A stretch of DNA of 64,000 nt from Dillenia suffruticosa (GCA_033439265.1 JAVTVX010000012.1:12683501-12747500); one strand, 5' to 3'. Numbered from the stretch's first letter, positions 1 through 11,703 are shown. The notes: generated by a model from the letters alone, not told the origin. Numbers and translations are program-made.

Positions 1-269
1 TTTTATTTCGGAATCAATGTACCCGCAAAAAACTTTTTATTTTTTTGCCCATTTTCCATGAATATTTTTCATTTTACAAATCATGACTATTAATATTAAT
101 TTAAATTATAATATATTAAAAATTTAAAAATTTTATATATTTAATTACAAATATTTGCCAAAATATATAATATTAATAAAGATAAAAAAAAGAAAAAAGT
201 GTCATGATTTGCATTTTGCATTTTACATTATATATTTACAAAAAAAAAAAAAAGAGAAAATATTGTTTT

Positions 270-440
270 ATCATGATAACAAATAATATCAACATGTAAG
301 ATAGTATATTAATGCATGGTAATAAGTGGTAACAAATAATAACAATCGGTAACAAATGATAATATATCATAATATAATGCATGATAACAAGAGGTAACAA
401 ATAGTAACAACCGGTAACAAATGATATTCTTATAATAAGT
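270..440. repeat. AT-rich minisatellite, GGTAACAAATGATAA-type
   Basis: Degenerate tandem copies of roughly 12-16 bp, such as 'ggtaacaaataataacaatc' and variants. The same repeat type recurs at 4560-4740 and 54640-54870, always inside CACTA-related sequence, so it appears to be an internal part of this family. It contains no credible coding sequence. Confidence 0.7.
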
Positions 441-592
441 GATACAATTGGTATAAGTGTAGTAAACAATGTTAATAGAAATGAAAATATAAAGAAAATC
501 AAATACAAAAATTATAAAATAAAATTCATGATATAATAATAATAAATACAGGTAAAACAAGATAAAATTAAACTCACAAAAATAAAGATACA

Positions 593-620
593 CTATACAC
601 CAGTGGGGATAAGTATATTC
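593..620 (+). repeat. Conserved CACTA subterminal motif, forward copy in copy I
   Basis: The sequence reads CTATACACCAGTGGGGATAA and continues to TATTC. It is a slightly mutated form of a motif that recurs at 4846-4873 and 17538-17565 in the same orientation, and at 2837-2859, 7401-7423 and 61881-61905 in reverse. Such inverted subterminal motifs are where TnpA-type proteins bind in En/Spm elements. That role is inferred here. Confidence 0.6.
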
Positions 621-686
621 ATGAAGAAGAGAGTAATAAAAATTTATATGGATCTAATATATCCAATTACATGATAAGTTTTTGAA

Positions 687-860
687 CATGATATGTTTGG
701 CATGTATGATTCATTCACAGATTTACATGATCATTTACAAATTTACAAATAAACCAACTTCTCATGCATTTAATGTGGATGAAAATAAATTTCATGAATT
801 ATTTTTAGAATGTCAAAAAACCAATATATCCAAATTTAAGTTCATTATACTAATTTTAAA
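687..860 (+). pseudogene. Remnant of CACTA TNP2 N-terminal region
   Basis: DNA here aligns by eye with 53029-53180 in the larger element. Shared landmarks are the 'catgtatg..' start, 'gcatt.acagatttacat', 'catgaatta' and 'aatgtcaaaaaaccaatatatccaaatt'. In the larger element this encodes the segment after the transposase-associated domain, including LHFHELLKNVKKPVYPNSKY. Here the frame survives only in pieces, and upstream and downstream exons are missing. Copy II has the same remnant at about 4955-5095. Confidence 0.62.
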
Positions 861-1384
861 TAATATTACATGTGACATATTAGTGGTTGAAATTAGTGGT
901 ATGTGTATGTGTGTAATATGTAAAAGTTGTGTATATGAAAATTGTGGAGTGTCTATATAAAAGATTAAATTTTTATTTATTGCAAATTATATTTTGTAAT
1001 TATAAATTGTAATTGAATTTGAAATTCAATTTCTACCGATACAATAGACGCAAAATTTAGTGTTGTTCATTAATTATACCAATATAATTAATTACATCAT
1101 TACATATAATTAAATTATATTATCATATTTTCAAATTATATTCAATAAATGTTCAAAACTATAACACTATATTATATAAATTATTAATTTCATATCATTG
1201 CATTATTTAAATTAATAATATTAATAAGTTTATTATCATCGAATAGAATATATATTATTTTTTATTAATCAAATATAGTAACTAGTTAGTAAGTATTTAT
1301 TAATAAATAGTAAAAATTATAAGTGATTCTTTCAAAATACATATGAAAGACACATGTGAAAAATTAAGAAACACGGTAATGAAA

Positions 1385-2030
1385 AAAGAGGCGGGAGAAA
1401 AAGCGCGAAAGCTGAGTTTTAAAATTTTATTTGTAAAAATTATATATTATAAATCATACGTAGGCGAAAGTTCCACAATCAAAATTTTTCTATCCTTTCC
1501 TTGAAAGTTCTTCTCTCATAACCCATTTAAACCTCTCACTCATACTTTGTAAAGTTTTATCAAAAGTTAATCATGTTTGGTATTTGAAAGGTTTGACGAA
1601 TGACGGATAAGTATTGTATGAACAATCACAAAAATTCCAAGAAAGAATAAGTTCAGTCGAACAATCTCAATCATCCAAGATGTTATTCAGGTTTTAAAAA
1701 TAAACATCTTATTTTTATTTTTATTTGAGATTTAATATTAAAATATCATTTTTAATTTATTATTTTGGACAGTTGTGAAGAAATATAAATATCAATGCTA
1801 TCAAGATATTTTGCATTTAGAAAAAGGAAACGCTCTCTGCTTACTTCTCAGGTAATATTTTCATTTACATTCATTATTTATTATTTATAATGATTTCATT
1901 ATTTTACTATTGAGTTTTAATGAACAGATTGTCAAGAAAGATTGTGGATAAAGATGTCTTCAAAAATTGTGATTGTGAATAAAGATATCTTCAGAAACTG
2001 TAACGAATATTTTTTGTTTGGACCATCTCA
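1385..2030 (+). pseudogene. Remnant of CACTA TnpA-like gene, 5' part
   Basis: It begins with a 'gaaaaaagaggcgggagaaaaagcgcg' region that matches the 5' leader of the TnpA-like gene near 57770. Around 1771-1835 it carries 'gttgtgaagaaat...tatcaagatattttgcatttagaaaaaggaaacg'. This aligns with the start of the transposase_24-type exon at 58120, which encodes CQDVWDLEKGQR. Stops and indels interrupt every frame, so it is non-coding. Copy II carries the parallel remnant at 5728-6300. Confidence 0.55.
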
Positions 2031-2209
2031 GAAGACATGTAATTGTGAGATATGTAATCTTTTTTCTATTTTTTTGTCTTATATGTATCAATCATTTTAG
2101 TTTGTATCAATTACAATTCTTATAATATTTATATTATTTTTATAATTTCTTTATTTTTCAGTATTTTAATTTACCTATCATCTTAAAAAAAAAAAAAAGA
2201 AACCGTCAA

Positions 2210-2959
2210 TGTGATAATCATATGGTAATATTGGTAACGAGCAGTAATTTAGTGATAACAGAAATAATAAATTTTTTTAACATTTATAATAACTGAGAAA
2301 AAAAAAGAATAACATTTCTAACTAATATAATAATAAAAGAGAGAGAGTAACTTTCTGACGCTTATGTAACCGACAGTACAAAATAGTAACCATGACGATT
2401 AGTAACCATGTGGTAATCGACAGTAATATGATAATTGACAGTAACATGTAGCAATTTATAGTAATCTTGTAGTAATCTACAGTAACTTATACTAATATTT
2501 TCCAACCGATAAAAATAGAAATTTTTTCTCGCTTGTGGTAACCGATAGTACAAACAGTAATTTATACTAACGTGTAATCGATGATAAAAGATAGTAACAT
2601 TTTCTAACATATATGGTAACCGATGATAAATGATAGTAACATTTTTTAACAGTTGTGATAACTGACGATAAAAGATAATAACATTTCCTAACACATGTGA
2701 TAACCGACAATAAAACCTAATAATTTTTACTGATATTTTGAAACCGATGATAAAAAATAATATTTTTACTAATACTTTTCTAACCGTCATTATAAATCAA
2801 TCACATGCTCCAACGGTCATCAAAACCGTCAAGATAGATCTATCCCGACTGGTGTATAGCCAATTGAAAGCGTATCCATTGGAGAAAGTTTTGCTGACGG
2901 TTTTAGTATGTTTAGCAAACGGTTTTTATCTGTCTGAATAATGCATTTGTTTTGTAGTG
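2210..2959 (-). repeat. CACTA right subterminal repeat array and terminus, copy I
   Basis: About 620 bp of degenerate direct repeats of the form GTAACCGATGATAAAAGATA-GTAACATTTTCTAAC, followed by a single-copy subterminal segment and the terminus TTTTGTAGTG at 2950-2959. The single-copy segment contains CCAACGGTCATCAAAACCGT and the reverse-oriented ACTGGTGTATAG motif at 2837-2859. The reverse complement of this segment aligns with 17439-17640, the left end of another family member. This supports calling it a terminal region. Confidence 0.72.
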
Positions 2960-3536
2960 TACGTACATTTAATTTGAATAATATTATTACAGTCATTGGA
3001 TTAATTAATGACAATGGAAGTGCAAAAAAATTACAAAAAATTTAGAATTATTTTCGGATATAAATGTACTATTTTCTAATAATATTAGTAAATTATTACA
3101 TAATACATACATATTACTATATATATTACTATAAATTATAAATTATATTATTGTTGAATGGAGAATATAGATTAATAATAATAAAAAATCATGATTATTA
3201 ATATTAATTTATCAACCGTCCCATGCGCCAAAATGATGAAACATATTGGTGGAGCGAATTTGGAATAAATATATTGGTGGAATTATCAACATTATATAAT
3301 TTTATATAAATTTAAAAAATAAAAATTATTTAATATACAAATTTAGTTTTTTTAAATTTTTCGGTGATAACTTCAAAAATTCACTCCAAAATCAAAGACA
3401 ATTCAAACAATGATTTTTGGCGCCATATCACAAATTGACGGTTAAATTTGATAAAACTTTAAAATATTTTATCATTTTATTTCAAAATCAAGCAACTCGC
3501 GGAAAATTTTGTGAAAATTTCAAAAATATTTTATCA
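2960..3536. other. AT-rich spacer between CACTA copies I and II
   Basis: No gene is visible. A 23-bp direct repeat (aaaatattttatcatttta plus tttc) occurs at 3461-3483 and 3523-3545. The left terminus of copy II should lie in or near this interval, but I find no CACTACAAAA-type end, so it is either decayed or lost. Confidence 0.5.
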
Positions 3537-4559
3537 TTTTATTTCGGAATCAATGTACCCGCAAAAAACTTTTTATTTATTTTTTGTTTTGATCCGGAAT
3601 TTAATTTTGGCGCCAATTATATTTCTCTTTTTTTTTCTTTTTTACTCTTATTACTTGTTTCTATTTAAACGAAAACAATATAAAATCGTAAAATTAAATT
3701 TAACCTATCTATATTTATTTATATTAGCGAAATCAACTTACCATAATATAAATATAAAATTTAATGTCTCATGATTACAACATAAGGTGGTTTTGGCAAA
3801 ATTAATTAAACCACCCTGTCATTGAAAGTGTGCTGCCTTTCAAAAAATTGAAACGAAAAGTTTGGATTATTTAGATAAAACAAGATTACTTTATGCTACT
3901 TCACATTAGTGAAATTAGCATGATAAACCAAGAAATATTAAATTTAAATATGTGATATGATAACAAATGTATTTTTTTAAAATTGGCTACTTTAATAATC
4001 ATCTAATTAGATTAATATATTTATTCAATATATCTATCTAAAAATAATATTATTAATGCAATATAAATTTTATCTTGATCCCTAGCAATATTAATTTTGT
4101 CTTAATGTCTAAGAATAGCAATGGTAATTGAGCAAAATAAGAGTGACATCTCTTCTATTATTTCTATCATATCACATCACTTATGCACATAAAAGAATAA
4201 TGATATTGTTAGTGAGTGAGAAGAATACTACTAATCTACAATACAACTAATGCACACGAGAAAAGGATATTGTTAGTGGACATTACAGGTAGTTAGTGTT
4301 ACACAATTTGATATTCTCTTAAACATTATTGTTAATTGATATTATTAGTGTTGTTTATTGTCTAATTTTATACATAATTTTGATATTATTCTCTTACAAT
4401 CTTTTGATTCGTAACAAGTATAAATTTTAAAATATTTTTTTACGATTTAAAATGCTAAATTTTTTATTTTAACATAGGAAATGGAATTTTATTTACATAT
4501 TATTTAATCATTCTACATTTTTATATTTTTTGTCTATTTTATTCAATGTATCATGGTAT

Positions 4560-4740
4560 AATATATGGTAACAAATGGTAACAAATAATAATAATCAGTA
4601 ACAAATGATATTCTTATAACAAGTGGTAAATGGTAACAAGTACAGTAACAATATAAACAAATGATAACAAATAGTAACAAGCGGTAACAAGTGGTAAGTG
4701 ATAACAAGTGCAGCAATAATACAATAAAAATGTTAATAAA
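4560..4740. repeat. AT-rich minisatellite in CACTA copy II
   Basis: Degenerate repeats such as 'ggtaacaaatggtaacaaat' and 'gataacaagtgcagcaat'. Same type and relative position as 270-440 in copy I. Confidence 0.65.
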
Positions 4741-4845
4741 AACAAAAATACAAAAAAAAAAAAAATCAGATACAAAATTAAAAAAAAATAAAATTGATGA
4801 TATAATAATAAAAAAAATAGTAAAATAAGATAAAATTAAAATACA

Positions 4846-4873
4846 CTATGCACCAGTCGGGATAGGTGTATTC
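4846..4873 (+). repeat. Conserved CACTA subterminal motif, forward copy in copy II
   Basis: Reads CACTATGCACCAGTCGGGAT then AGGTGTATTC, the best-preserved forward copy along with 17538-17565. Its inverted partner lies at 7401-7423, about 100 bp inside the right terminus. Confidence 0.65.
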
Positions 4874-4954
4874 ATGTATTCATAGAAAGTAATGAAAATA
4901 TACATAGATCTAATGTATCCAATAACATGATAATTTTTTTACCATAATAAGTTT

Positions 4955-5095
4955 GACATGTATGATTCATTCAATCATTCACAATTTTGCATTAATGTAA
5001 ATGAACCAACTATGTGGATGAGGATAAATTTTATGAATTATTTTAGAATATAAAAAAACCAATATATCCAAATTGTGCACTATACTAATTTTAAA
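4955..5095 (+). pseudogene. Remnant of CACTA TNP2 N-terminal region, copy II
   Basis: Matches the copy-I remnant at 687-860 and the TNP2 segment at 53029-53180: 'catgtatgattcattc', 'atgaattattttagaat', 'aaaaaaccaatatatccaaatt'. No open frame of useful length remains. Confidence 0.55.
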
Positions 5096-5727
5096 TAATA
5101 TTATATATGACGTATTAGTGGTTGAGATATGGTTGGAGTTGGTGGAATATGTACGTGTGTGATATGTGGAAGTTGTGTGTGAAAATTGTGTGGAGTGTGA
5201 AAATAAAAAAAAAAATTAAATTTTTATTCATTGCGAATCATGTTTTGTAATTATAAATTGTGATTGAATTTGAAACTCAAAATATAATAGATACAACATT
5301 TAGTATTTTTCGTTAATTATACCAATATAATTAATTATACCATTATATACAATTACATTATATTGTCATATTTTTAAATTATACTCAATAAATTTTCAAA
5401 ACTATAACACTATATTATATAAATTATTAATTTCATATTATTATATTATTTAAATTAATAATATTAATAATTTTATTGTCATCAAACATAGAATATACGT
5501 TATTTTTAATTAAGCAAATAGATATAATTAATATAGCACAAAAGTTATGGCAAGGGACCGTGCAAGCGCTTGCATGAAATGTAGTAACTAGTTAGTAATT
5601 AGTTAGTAAATAGTTTGTTAATAAATAGTAAAAATTATAAGTGATTTTTTTAAGAGGTATATAAAAGACACATGATGATATTCATTAAAAGTATAAAAAA
5701 AAAATTGTGAAAATTAAGAAACGCGGT

Positions 5728-6300
5728 AATGAAAAAAGAGGCGGGAGAAAAAGTGCGAAGACAAAATTTTAAAACTTTGTTTGTGAAAATCATATATTAT
5801 AAATCATACACGGGCGAAAAACTCCACCATCAAAGTTTCTTTATCTTTCTCTTGAAACTCTTCTCCTCTAACCCATTTAAATCTCTTACTTACACTTTAC
5901 AAAATTTTATCAAAAGTTAATCACATTGGGTATTTGAAATATTTGACGAATGACGGATAAGTATTGTATGAAGAATCATAACCATCATCATCATCACCTC
6001 ACTCTATCCCAAAAGGTAATATTTTCATTTACAACTATTTTTTACAATGTACCAATACTCATTTCACTGTTTCACTGATTACTGATTTTTATGAATTGAT
6101 TGAAGGAATATGCAACAAGTTGATTTTATGAATAGATTGTGTTGGATATTGGAATTCAGTTTTTAGATTGTGTGATGGTAATATTTTTGGCGATACAAGT
6201 TCGTGACATACATCTGCTGTTGGTGATGCTGGTGGATTCTGTTTTCAAATTATGATGATGACATTTTTTACGAGAATAATATCTTAGAAAAGGACGTGTG
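5728..6300 (+). pseudogene. Remnant of CACTA TnpA-like gene, copy II
   Basis: Starts with the same purine-rich 'gaaaaaagaggcgggagaaaaag' leader as copy I and shares 'gacgaatgacggataagtat' at about 5943. A 63-codon frame at 5729-5920 is open but encodes a low-complexity product and is probably chance. The region downstream has diverged beyond clear translation. Confidence 0.5.
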
Positions 6301-6459
6301 ATTTTTTTTATTATATATATCCATCATTCTCATATGTTTTATATTATTTTTGTGCTCAGTGCTATTTGTTGTGATAATCACAATGTTAATTTTCTTAAAA
6401 AAATATTTGTCTAAGTTATGATGACGATGATACAGTTACAACCAAATAACTTTTCTACC

Positions 6460-7523
6460 TTTTGGTAACCAAATAATATTTTTTCACATTTGTACTAATT
6501 GATGATAGTAAGTTATAATAAGATGTATGGAAATAGTAATTTATAGTAACTTATAGTAACTTATAGTAAGAAATGGTAACTGATAATAAAGAAAGTAGTA
6601 ACATTTCCTAACGATATAGTAACTGATGATACATATGATAACTGATTTAAATACTTTTTTTTTCTTAACCGACAATATTAATAATAAAAATAGTAATTTT
6701 TCTTAACATTTCGTAATGACGATAAATCCGTTAACATTTTCTAATACTTGTATATAACCAACAATAAAAACTTAATTCGTAACATCTACGTATCTGATGA
6801 TAAGTAATAACATTTACGAACACTTATGATAACCAACGATAAATAACAATAACAATTTTTGACATATGGTGACTAATGATAAATATAGTAACATTTTCTA
6901 ACATATGATAACCAACGATAATAGTTAGTAACTTTTACCAATATTTTTAAATCGATACAAAAAATAATAATTCTTAACATTTATGTGATCAACGATAAAT
7001 CTGGTAACATTTTTTAATATATGTGATAACTGATGATAATAGATAATAACTTTTGTCGACATTTTTTAAACCGATACAAGATAATAACAATTTTTTATAT
7101 TTATGTGATCGGCGATAAATGTAGTAATATTTTCTAACTTATGTGATAACCGATAATAATAGCTATAATTTTTACTAACGTTTTTTTAAACAGATACAAG
7201 ATAATAATAATTCTTAACATTTATGTGATCGATGATAAATCTAGTATTATTTCCTAATACATGTGATAAACGACGATAACAAGTAATAACATTTACCAAC
7301 GTTTTTTAAACCAATACAAGTTAAGACAATTTCCCAATACTTTTCTAACTGTCTGTATAGGTCAGAACATACTCCAACGGTGACTAGAACCGTCGGGAGA
7401 GATCAATTCCGACTGGTATATAGTCCACCAAAGGTATATCCATTGAAGAAAATTCTCTCAATGGTTTTATTAAGTTTATCATATAGTTTTTTATCGTCTA
7501 CATAAAGTATTTATTTTGTAGTG
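6460..7523 (-). repeat. CACTA right subterminal repeat array and terminus, copy II
   Basis: Long degenerate array of 'gtgataaccgatgataatag..taacttttaccaac' type repeats, roughly 60-120 bp apart. It is followed by 'ctccaacggtgactagaaccgt', the inverted motif at 7401-7423 and TTTTGTAGTG at 7514-7523. The reverse complement aligns with the left end at 17439 and the right end of copy I. Confidence 0.7.
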
Positions 7524-7760
7524 ATTTAACCCTCCTTATGGTCTTGCAGCTTCGGCTCAACGGAGCTTCGGGTACAAGGTTTCAACAGCTTTAGTGCCTT
7601 GTGACCTCATCATAGTTGCCACATAGTGAACGTTCATAAATGTTCCTGGAATTTGTCCAAACAATGTTGGGTTTTGGATAAATGAGCTGTCATTAGTTGA
7701 TCTACTTTCTTTTTCCTTTTTTTTTCTGACCCAAAATGAGCTATTTGTGTTTTAATCAAG
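7524..7760. other. Spacer between CACTA copy II and the LTR element
   Basis: About 240 bp of less AT-rich sequence with no recognisable gene or repeat. It forms the immediate left flank of the LTR retrotransposon array. Confidence 0.5.
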
Positions 7761-7765
7761 CAGAG
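7761..7765. repeat. Left target-site duplication of LTR array
   Basis: CAGAG immediately precedes the first LTR, which starts TGATAGGG. The matching bases after the third LTR (14073-14077) are CAGAT, giving 4 of 5 identical. Confidence 0.5.
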
Positions 7766-9277
7766 TGATAGGGTTTAAAAGTGTAATATTTGCGATTGAT
7801 TTTGTATTATTTTTGAATAAATATTACTCTAATATTTATGTTTTGTGACATTTGATTTAGAAGTAGACTTATTTTGGAAAATGAAGAAAAAGGAATTAAA
7901 TTGGAGCAATTTTGTAAAGTATGGAAAATTGGACAGCAATGCTCTTTCATTAGCACGTGGGCACGTGAATTTTAAGAGGCAAGCAAGAGATTTTGAAGAT
8001 TTACTACAATAAAAATTTCCTTTCCCAGTTACACATTCAAGAGAAAATTGGAGTGGACTTAGAATATTGAAAATTTTGAAGAATTTTATTCCATTCCTAA
8101 TATTTAGGAAAAAAAATTTTTAAATATGTAAATTTGTTAGATATTATGTTTTAGGAATTTTATTTTTTACTTTTTACTTTTTTTTTATTTATTTAGTAGT
8201 TATTAGGGTTAGAAATATTTACTTTTTACAAATAGAAAAAATCATATATTCTTTAGGGTTTCTACTCCTATATATATAGAAGTATTCCATACCATGGAAG
8301 AGAACTTCTTGGAGGAGAACTTTTTCGAAGAGAACTTTTTGGAGGAGGCAGCTGGGCAGCCCCCTTGGGGGCAGCACTATTCACGTCTACAGTAGCAGCC
8401 GACAACCATTGTCCATGTAGTCCAACATCTTCTTTTCATTTTTATTTTAATTTGTGAGTTTTTCTTTTTAGATGATTTTGTTTTAATTTATTTTCTAGTC
8501 AAAGAATTATTGAAACCTTGATGAATAATGATTGTGAGATCTAAATGATCTTATTTGCTTGATATTTGGGGGTATTTATTTAATCTTTATACTTAGTGTT
8601 TATGATTATTTTGGGATTGTTAAATAGAGATCTATGTTTAATAACCCTAGAATAGTCTACTACCATTTAAAAATAACAAAGTTTGTGTGTTTTTAATGGA
8701 GTGGTAATTGACATAAATTTATGGCATTGGAAGCGGCAGGATTTATGTCAAAAGATTAGGTAATCTAATTTAAATAAAACCAGGTTGGAATTTACTGATT
8801 AGAATTGGGTCTCTCTAGATCTTAATGCTGTCGGAACATTAAATCCAACGAGGGTCTCTTGGGTTGTCTTTCGATTAGGGAAGTAATTAACGATGATATC
8901 TTAATTACCGAATAAATATGGAGAGATTGGTCGCTTCGTGGTACTTAGCGGTTATAACCAATTTATTCGCATAATATCGAGTAATTTTTGTATCGATGAT
9001 CAATCAAACACATCAAGGCGGAAATAACTCTTTTGGCTAGGTTTTATCTTAATTGACATCTTTTCCTTTAATTGATATTTTCTCATTATTTTATTGTAGT
9101 TAATTTTCATTAATTTGTTTGCTTAGTTATTTTAGATTATTTCATCAAAACCCCCAATATCTTCATTTTCCTTGAAAGAGATAAATCTACCGTTCCCTGT
9201 GAATTCGACTCTGCTCACCCTAGACTCGTCTTTAGTGAAGTAGGTAATTTTATTTTTGGTTGTTTGACGACACACCA
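7766..9277 (+). repeat. LTR 1
   Basis: Begins TGATAGGGTTTAAAAGTG and ends GACGACACACCA, five bases before the primer site. It differs from LTR2 and LTR3 at scattered positions and small indels, so the LTRs are not recent. It carries a TATA-containing near-palindrome at 8264-8283 and purine-rich 'gagaactt' repeats just downstream. Confidence 0.88.
8264..8283. promoter_or_regulatory. TATA-box near-palindrome in LTR1
   Basis: ACTCCTATATATATAGAAGT, one base off the perfect 20-bp palindrome present in LTR2 and LTR3. Its position in mid-LTR, upstream of a conserved leader, fits a core promoter at the U3/R boundary. That role is inferred. Confidence 0.5.
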
Positions 9278-9282
9278 AATTT

Positions 9283-9302
9283 TGGCGCCGTTGCCGGGGA
9301 AC
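9283..9302 (+). other. Primer-binding site (tRNA-Asp), first internal region
   Basis: TGGCGCCGTTGCCGGGGAAC, complementary to the 3' end of plant tRNA-Asp including its CCA. It lies five bases after the LTR end, the normal position for minus-strand priming. Confidence 0.92.
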
Positions 9303-9425
9303 GGTGTTAAGTGATTCATTTCTTTTAAGTTTTGTTTCTTTTTTTATTTTTGGAACTAATATTTGCAGTGAACTTACTGGAAGTTTGTTAACAACATTGA
9401 AGAGAAGGATTTTAAACATTCGGAT

Positions 9426-9968
9426 ATGGCCAGTCAAAGGACTTTAAGGGAGTTGTTATTTCCTGATTTTAATGAATATGCTTTTTGCAGTGATTTTTCT
9501 AATATTGAGACTCCCAATCAATTTAGAATATAGCAAGATGTTCCAACAAGGGTCAATGAGATGAGTAGTTCTTCTCTTGAATATAAAATAGATTCCCTAA
9601 TTTCTATTGTGGAAAGATTTGTTATAGGACAAATCCAACAAGTGAAAGCATGTGGTATTTGCTCGAACATGGGACATCCAACCGATAAGTGTCTTATTCT
9701 TTATGATGATCCATGTTCGAACCCCTACAACCAAGGATGGTTGGATCAACCAAACTTCAGTTATGGAAATTGGCCACAAGAGTTCCAACAATAACCACAA
9801 TGTCGACCACAATTTCAATCTCAACAACCTTCTTCAAATCAAGGTATGTTTATAGAAGAGATTGTTAAAAGTTTGATAAACAGCACTCAATTGTTTCAAT
9901 AGAAAACCCAACGGTTAAAAATATTACAGCACTCAATGTCGACCACAATTGCTGTTTTGATTTCATAA
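9426..9968 (+). pseudogene. Gag-like polyprotein fragment, first internal region
   Basis: A 181-codon frame from an ATG (MASQRTLRELLFPDF) to a TAA. It is interrupted by in-frame stops at 9531 (TAG), 9792 (TAA) and 9900 (TAG). A CCHC zinc knuckle, CGICSNMGHPTDKC, is followed by a proline/asparagine-rich stretch (NPYNQGWLDQPNFSYGN), as in plant Ty3/gypsy Gag. Gag normally packages retrotransposon RNA. The product is far shorter than a full Gag, because the large matrix/capsid region between the N-terminal piece and the zinc knuckle is missing. The first stop is shared with the second copy; the other two are private. Not functional as an intact protein. Confidence 0.85.
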
Positions 9969-10150
9969 GTGACTGTTGGGATATGTGTAGGTTGTTTTAG
10001 TACAGAATGCTGTGAAATATTTATTGTTTCGATTGTGTTTTTTGTTTGACTCTTATAGTAATTGTTAACTTAGACGCTTGGAAGAAAAAAATAGGTTTGA
10101 TAGTTTTAATTTTATTTTAGTCAGAGATACTTGAGGACAAGCATCATATA

Positions 10151-10162
10151 AGTGTGGGGGAA
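10151..10162 (+). other. Polypurine tract before LTR2
   Basis: AGTGTGGGGGAA lies immediately upstream of the LTR2 start at 10165 (TGAAACGG). It is the expected primer for plus-strand synthesis. Confidence 0.75.
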
Positions 10163-10164
10163 TT

Positions 10165-11678
10165 TGAAACGGTTTAAATAAGTGTAATATTTGCAATTGA
10201 TTTTGTATTATTTTTGAATAAATATTACACTAATATTTATATTTTGTGATATTTGATTTAGGAGGAGACTTATTTTGGAAAATGAAGAAAAAGGAATTAA
10301 ATTGGAGTAATTTTGTAAAGTATGGAAAATTGGACAGCAATGATCTTTCATTAGCACATGAACACGTGGATTTCAAGAAGCAAGCAAGAGGTTTTGAAGA
10401 TTTACTGCAGTAAAAATTTTCTTTCCCAGTTACACATTCAAGAGGAAATTGGAGTGCATTTGGAATATTGAAGATTTTGAAGAATTTTATTTCATTCCTA
10501 ATATTTAGGAAAAGAAATTTTTAAATATGTAAATTTGTTAGATATTATGTTTTAGGAATTTTATTTTTTATTTTTTACTTTCTTTTTATTTATTTAGTAG
10601 TTATTAGGGTTAGAAATATTTACTTTTTACAAATAGGAAAAATCCTATGTTCTTTAGGGTTTCTACTCCTATATATATAGGAGTATTCCATACCATGGAA
10701 GAGAACTTCTTGGAGGAGAACTTTTTGAAAGAGAACTTTTTGGAGGAGGCAGCCGGGCAGCCCCCTTGGGGGTAGCACTATTCACGTCTACAGTAGCAGC
10801 CGATAACCATTGTCCATGTAGCCCAACATCTTCTTTTCATTTTTAATTTAATTTGTGAGTTTTTCTTTTTAGATGATTTTGTTTTAATTTATTTTCTAGT
10901 CAAATGATTATTGAAACCTTGATGAATAATGATTGTGAGATCTAAATGATCTTATTTGCTTGATATTTGGGGGTATTTATTTAATCTCTATACTTAGTGT
11001 TTACAATTGGTTTGGAATTGTTAAATAGAGGTTTATGTTTAATAACCCTAGAATAGTCTACTACCATTTAAAAATAGCACGGTTTGTATGTTTTTAATGG
11101 AGTGGTAATTGACATAATTTTATGACCTCGCAAGCGGTAGAATTTATATCAAGAGATTAGTTAATCTAATTTAAATAAATGCAGATTAGAATTTACTGAT
11201 TAGAATTGGGTCTCTCTAGATCTTAATGTTATCGGAACATTAAATCCAACGAGGGTCTCTTGGGGTGTCTTTCGATTAGAGAAATAATTAACGATGGTAT
11301 CTTGATTACAAAAAAAGTACGGAGAGATTGGTCGCTTCGTGGTACTTAGCGGCTATAACCAATTTATTCGCATAATATCGAGTAATTTTTGTATCGATAA
11401 TCAATCAAATACATCAAGATGGAAATAACTCCTTTGGCTAGATTTTATCTTAATTGACATCTTTTCCTTTAATTAATATTTTCTCATCATTTTATTATAG
11501 TTAATTTTCATTAATTTGTTTGCTTAGTTATTTTAGATTATTTTATCAAAATCCCCCATATCTTCATTTTCCTTGAAAGAGATAAATCTACCGTTCCTTG
11601 TGGATTCGACCCCGCTCACCCTAGACTCGTCTTTAGTGAAGTAAGTAATTTTATTTTTGGTTGTTTGACGACACACCA
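10165..11678 (+). repeat. LTR 2
   Basis: Starts TGAAACGGTTTAAATAAGTG and ends GACGACACACCA. It serves as the 3' LTR of the first internal region and the 5' LTR of the second. This shared LTR is the hallmark of an array formed by LTR recombination. Confidence 0.88.
10665..10684. promoter_or_regulatory. TATA-box perfect palindrome in LTR2
   Basis: ACTCCTATATATATAGGAGT, a perfect 20-bp palindrome centred on a TATA sequence. Identical in LTR3. Core-promoter role is inferred from position. Confidence 0.55.
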
Positions 11679-11683
11679 AATTT

Positions 11684-11703
11684 TGGCGCCGTTGCCGGGG
11701 AAC
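11684..11703 (+). other. Primer-binding site (tRNA-Asp), second internal region
   Basis: TGGCGCCGTTGCCGGGGAAC, identical to the first copy and again five bases after the LTR end. LTR3 lacks this site because the array ends there. Confidence 0.92.

Larger units (their letters stand above)
1..2959 (+). mobile_element. Decayed CACTA (En/Spm-like) transposon, copy I, right part
   Basis: Only the right part lies in the window. In order it holds an AT-rich minisatellite, a TNP2-like remnant, a TnpA-like remnant, a subterminal array of short repeats of the form 'gataaccgatgataaa', and a right terminus reading TTTTGTAGTG that ends at 2959. The reverse complement of this end, CACTACAAAA, is the classic CACTA terminus. 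The same order recurs in copy II (3537-7523), and parts recur in the larger element at 52689-62001. Position 1 onward matches 3537 onward, so the left end lies before the window. Coding pieces are full of stops, so this is a non-functional relic. The right flank is TAC, but the left target-site copy is not visible. Confidence 0.72.
3537..7523 (+). mobile_element. Decayed CACTA transposon, copy II
   Basis: Collinear with copy I but longer, because the offset between matching points grows from about 3.5 kb to 4.6 kb. It contains the minisatellite (4560-4740), the conserved motif (4846-4873), the TNP2 remnant (about 4955-5095), the TnpA-like remnant (5728-6300), the subterminal array (6460-7350), the inverted motif (7401-7423) and the terminus TTTTGTAGTG ending at 7523. 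Reading frames are heavily broken. The left boundary given is where homology with the window start begins, not a proven element end. Confidence 0.7.

Noticed and set aside
236-593. Two overlapping minus-strand ORFs of 90 and 94 codons rich in Tyr, Leu and Ile
   Set aside because: They arise from the AT-rich GGTAACAAAT minisatellite read in reverse; low complexity and no family features.
593-600. CACTATAC as a possible CACTA left terminus (also 4844)
   Set aside because: It is part of the longer conserved internal motif and lacks the expected terminal sequence; copies of this motif lie about 100 bp inside the real ends.
2362-2790. 142-codon minus-strand ORF with YRLP-type repeats
   Set aside because: The repeats are translations of the CACTA subterminal repeat units, not a protein family.
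9132-9437. 101-codon minus-strand ORF over the LTR end and primer site (also 11533-11838)
   Set aside because: It reads across the LTR border and primer-binding site in antisense; a shadow of retrotransposon structure.
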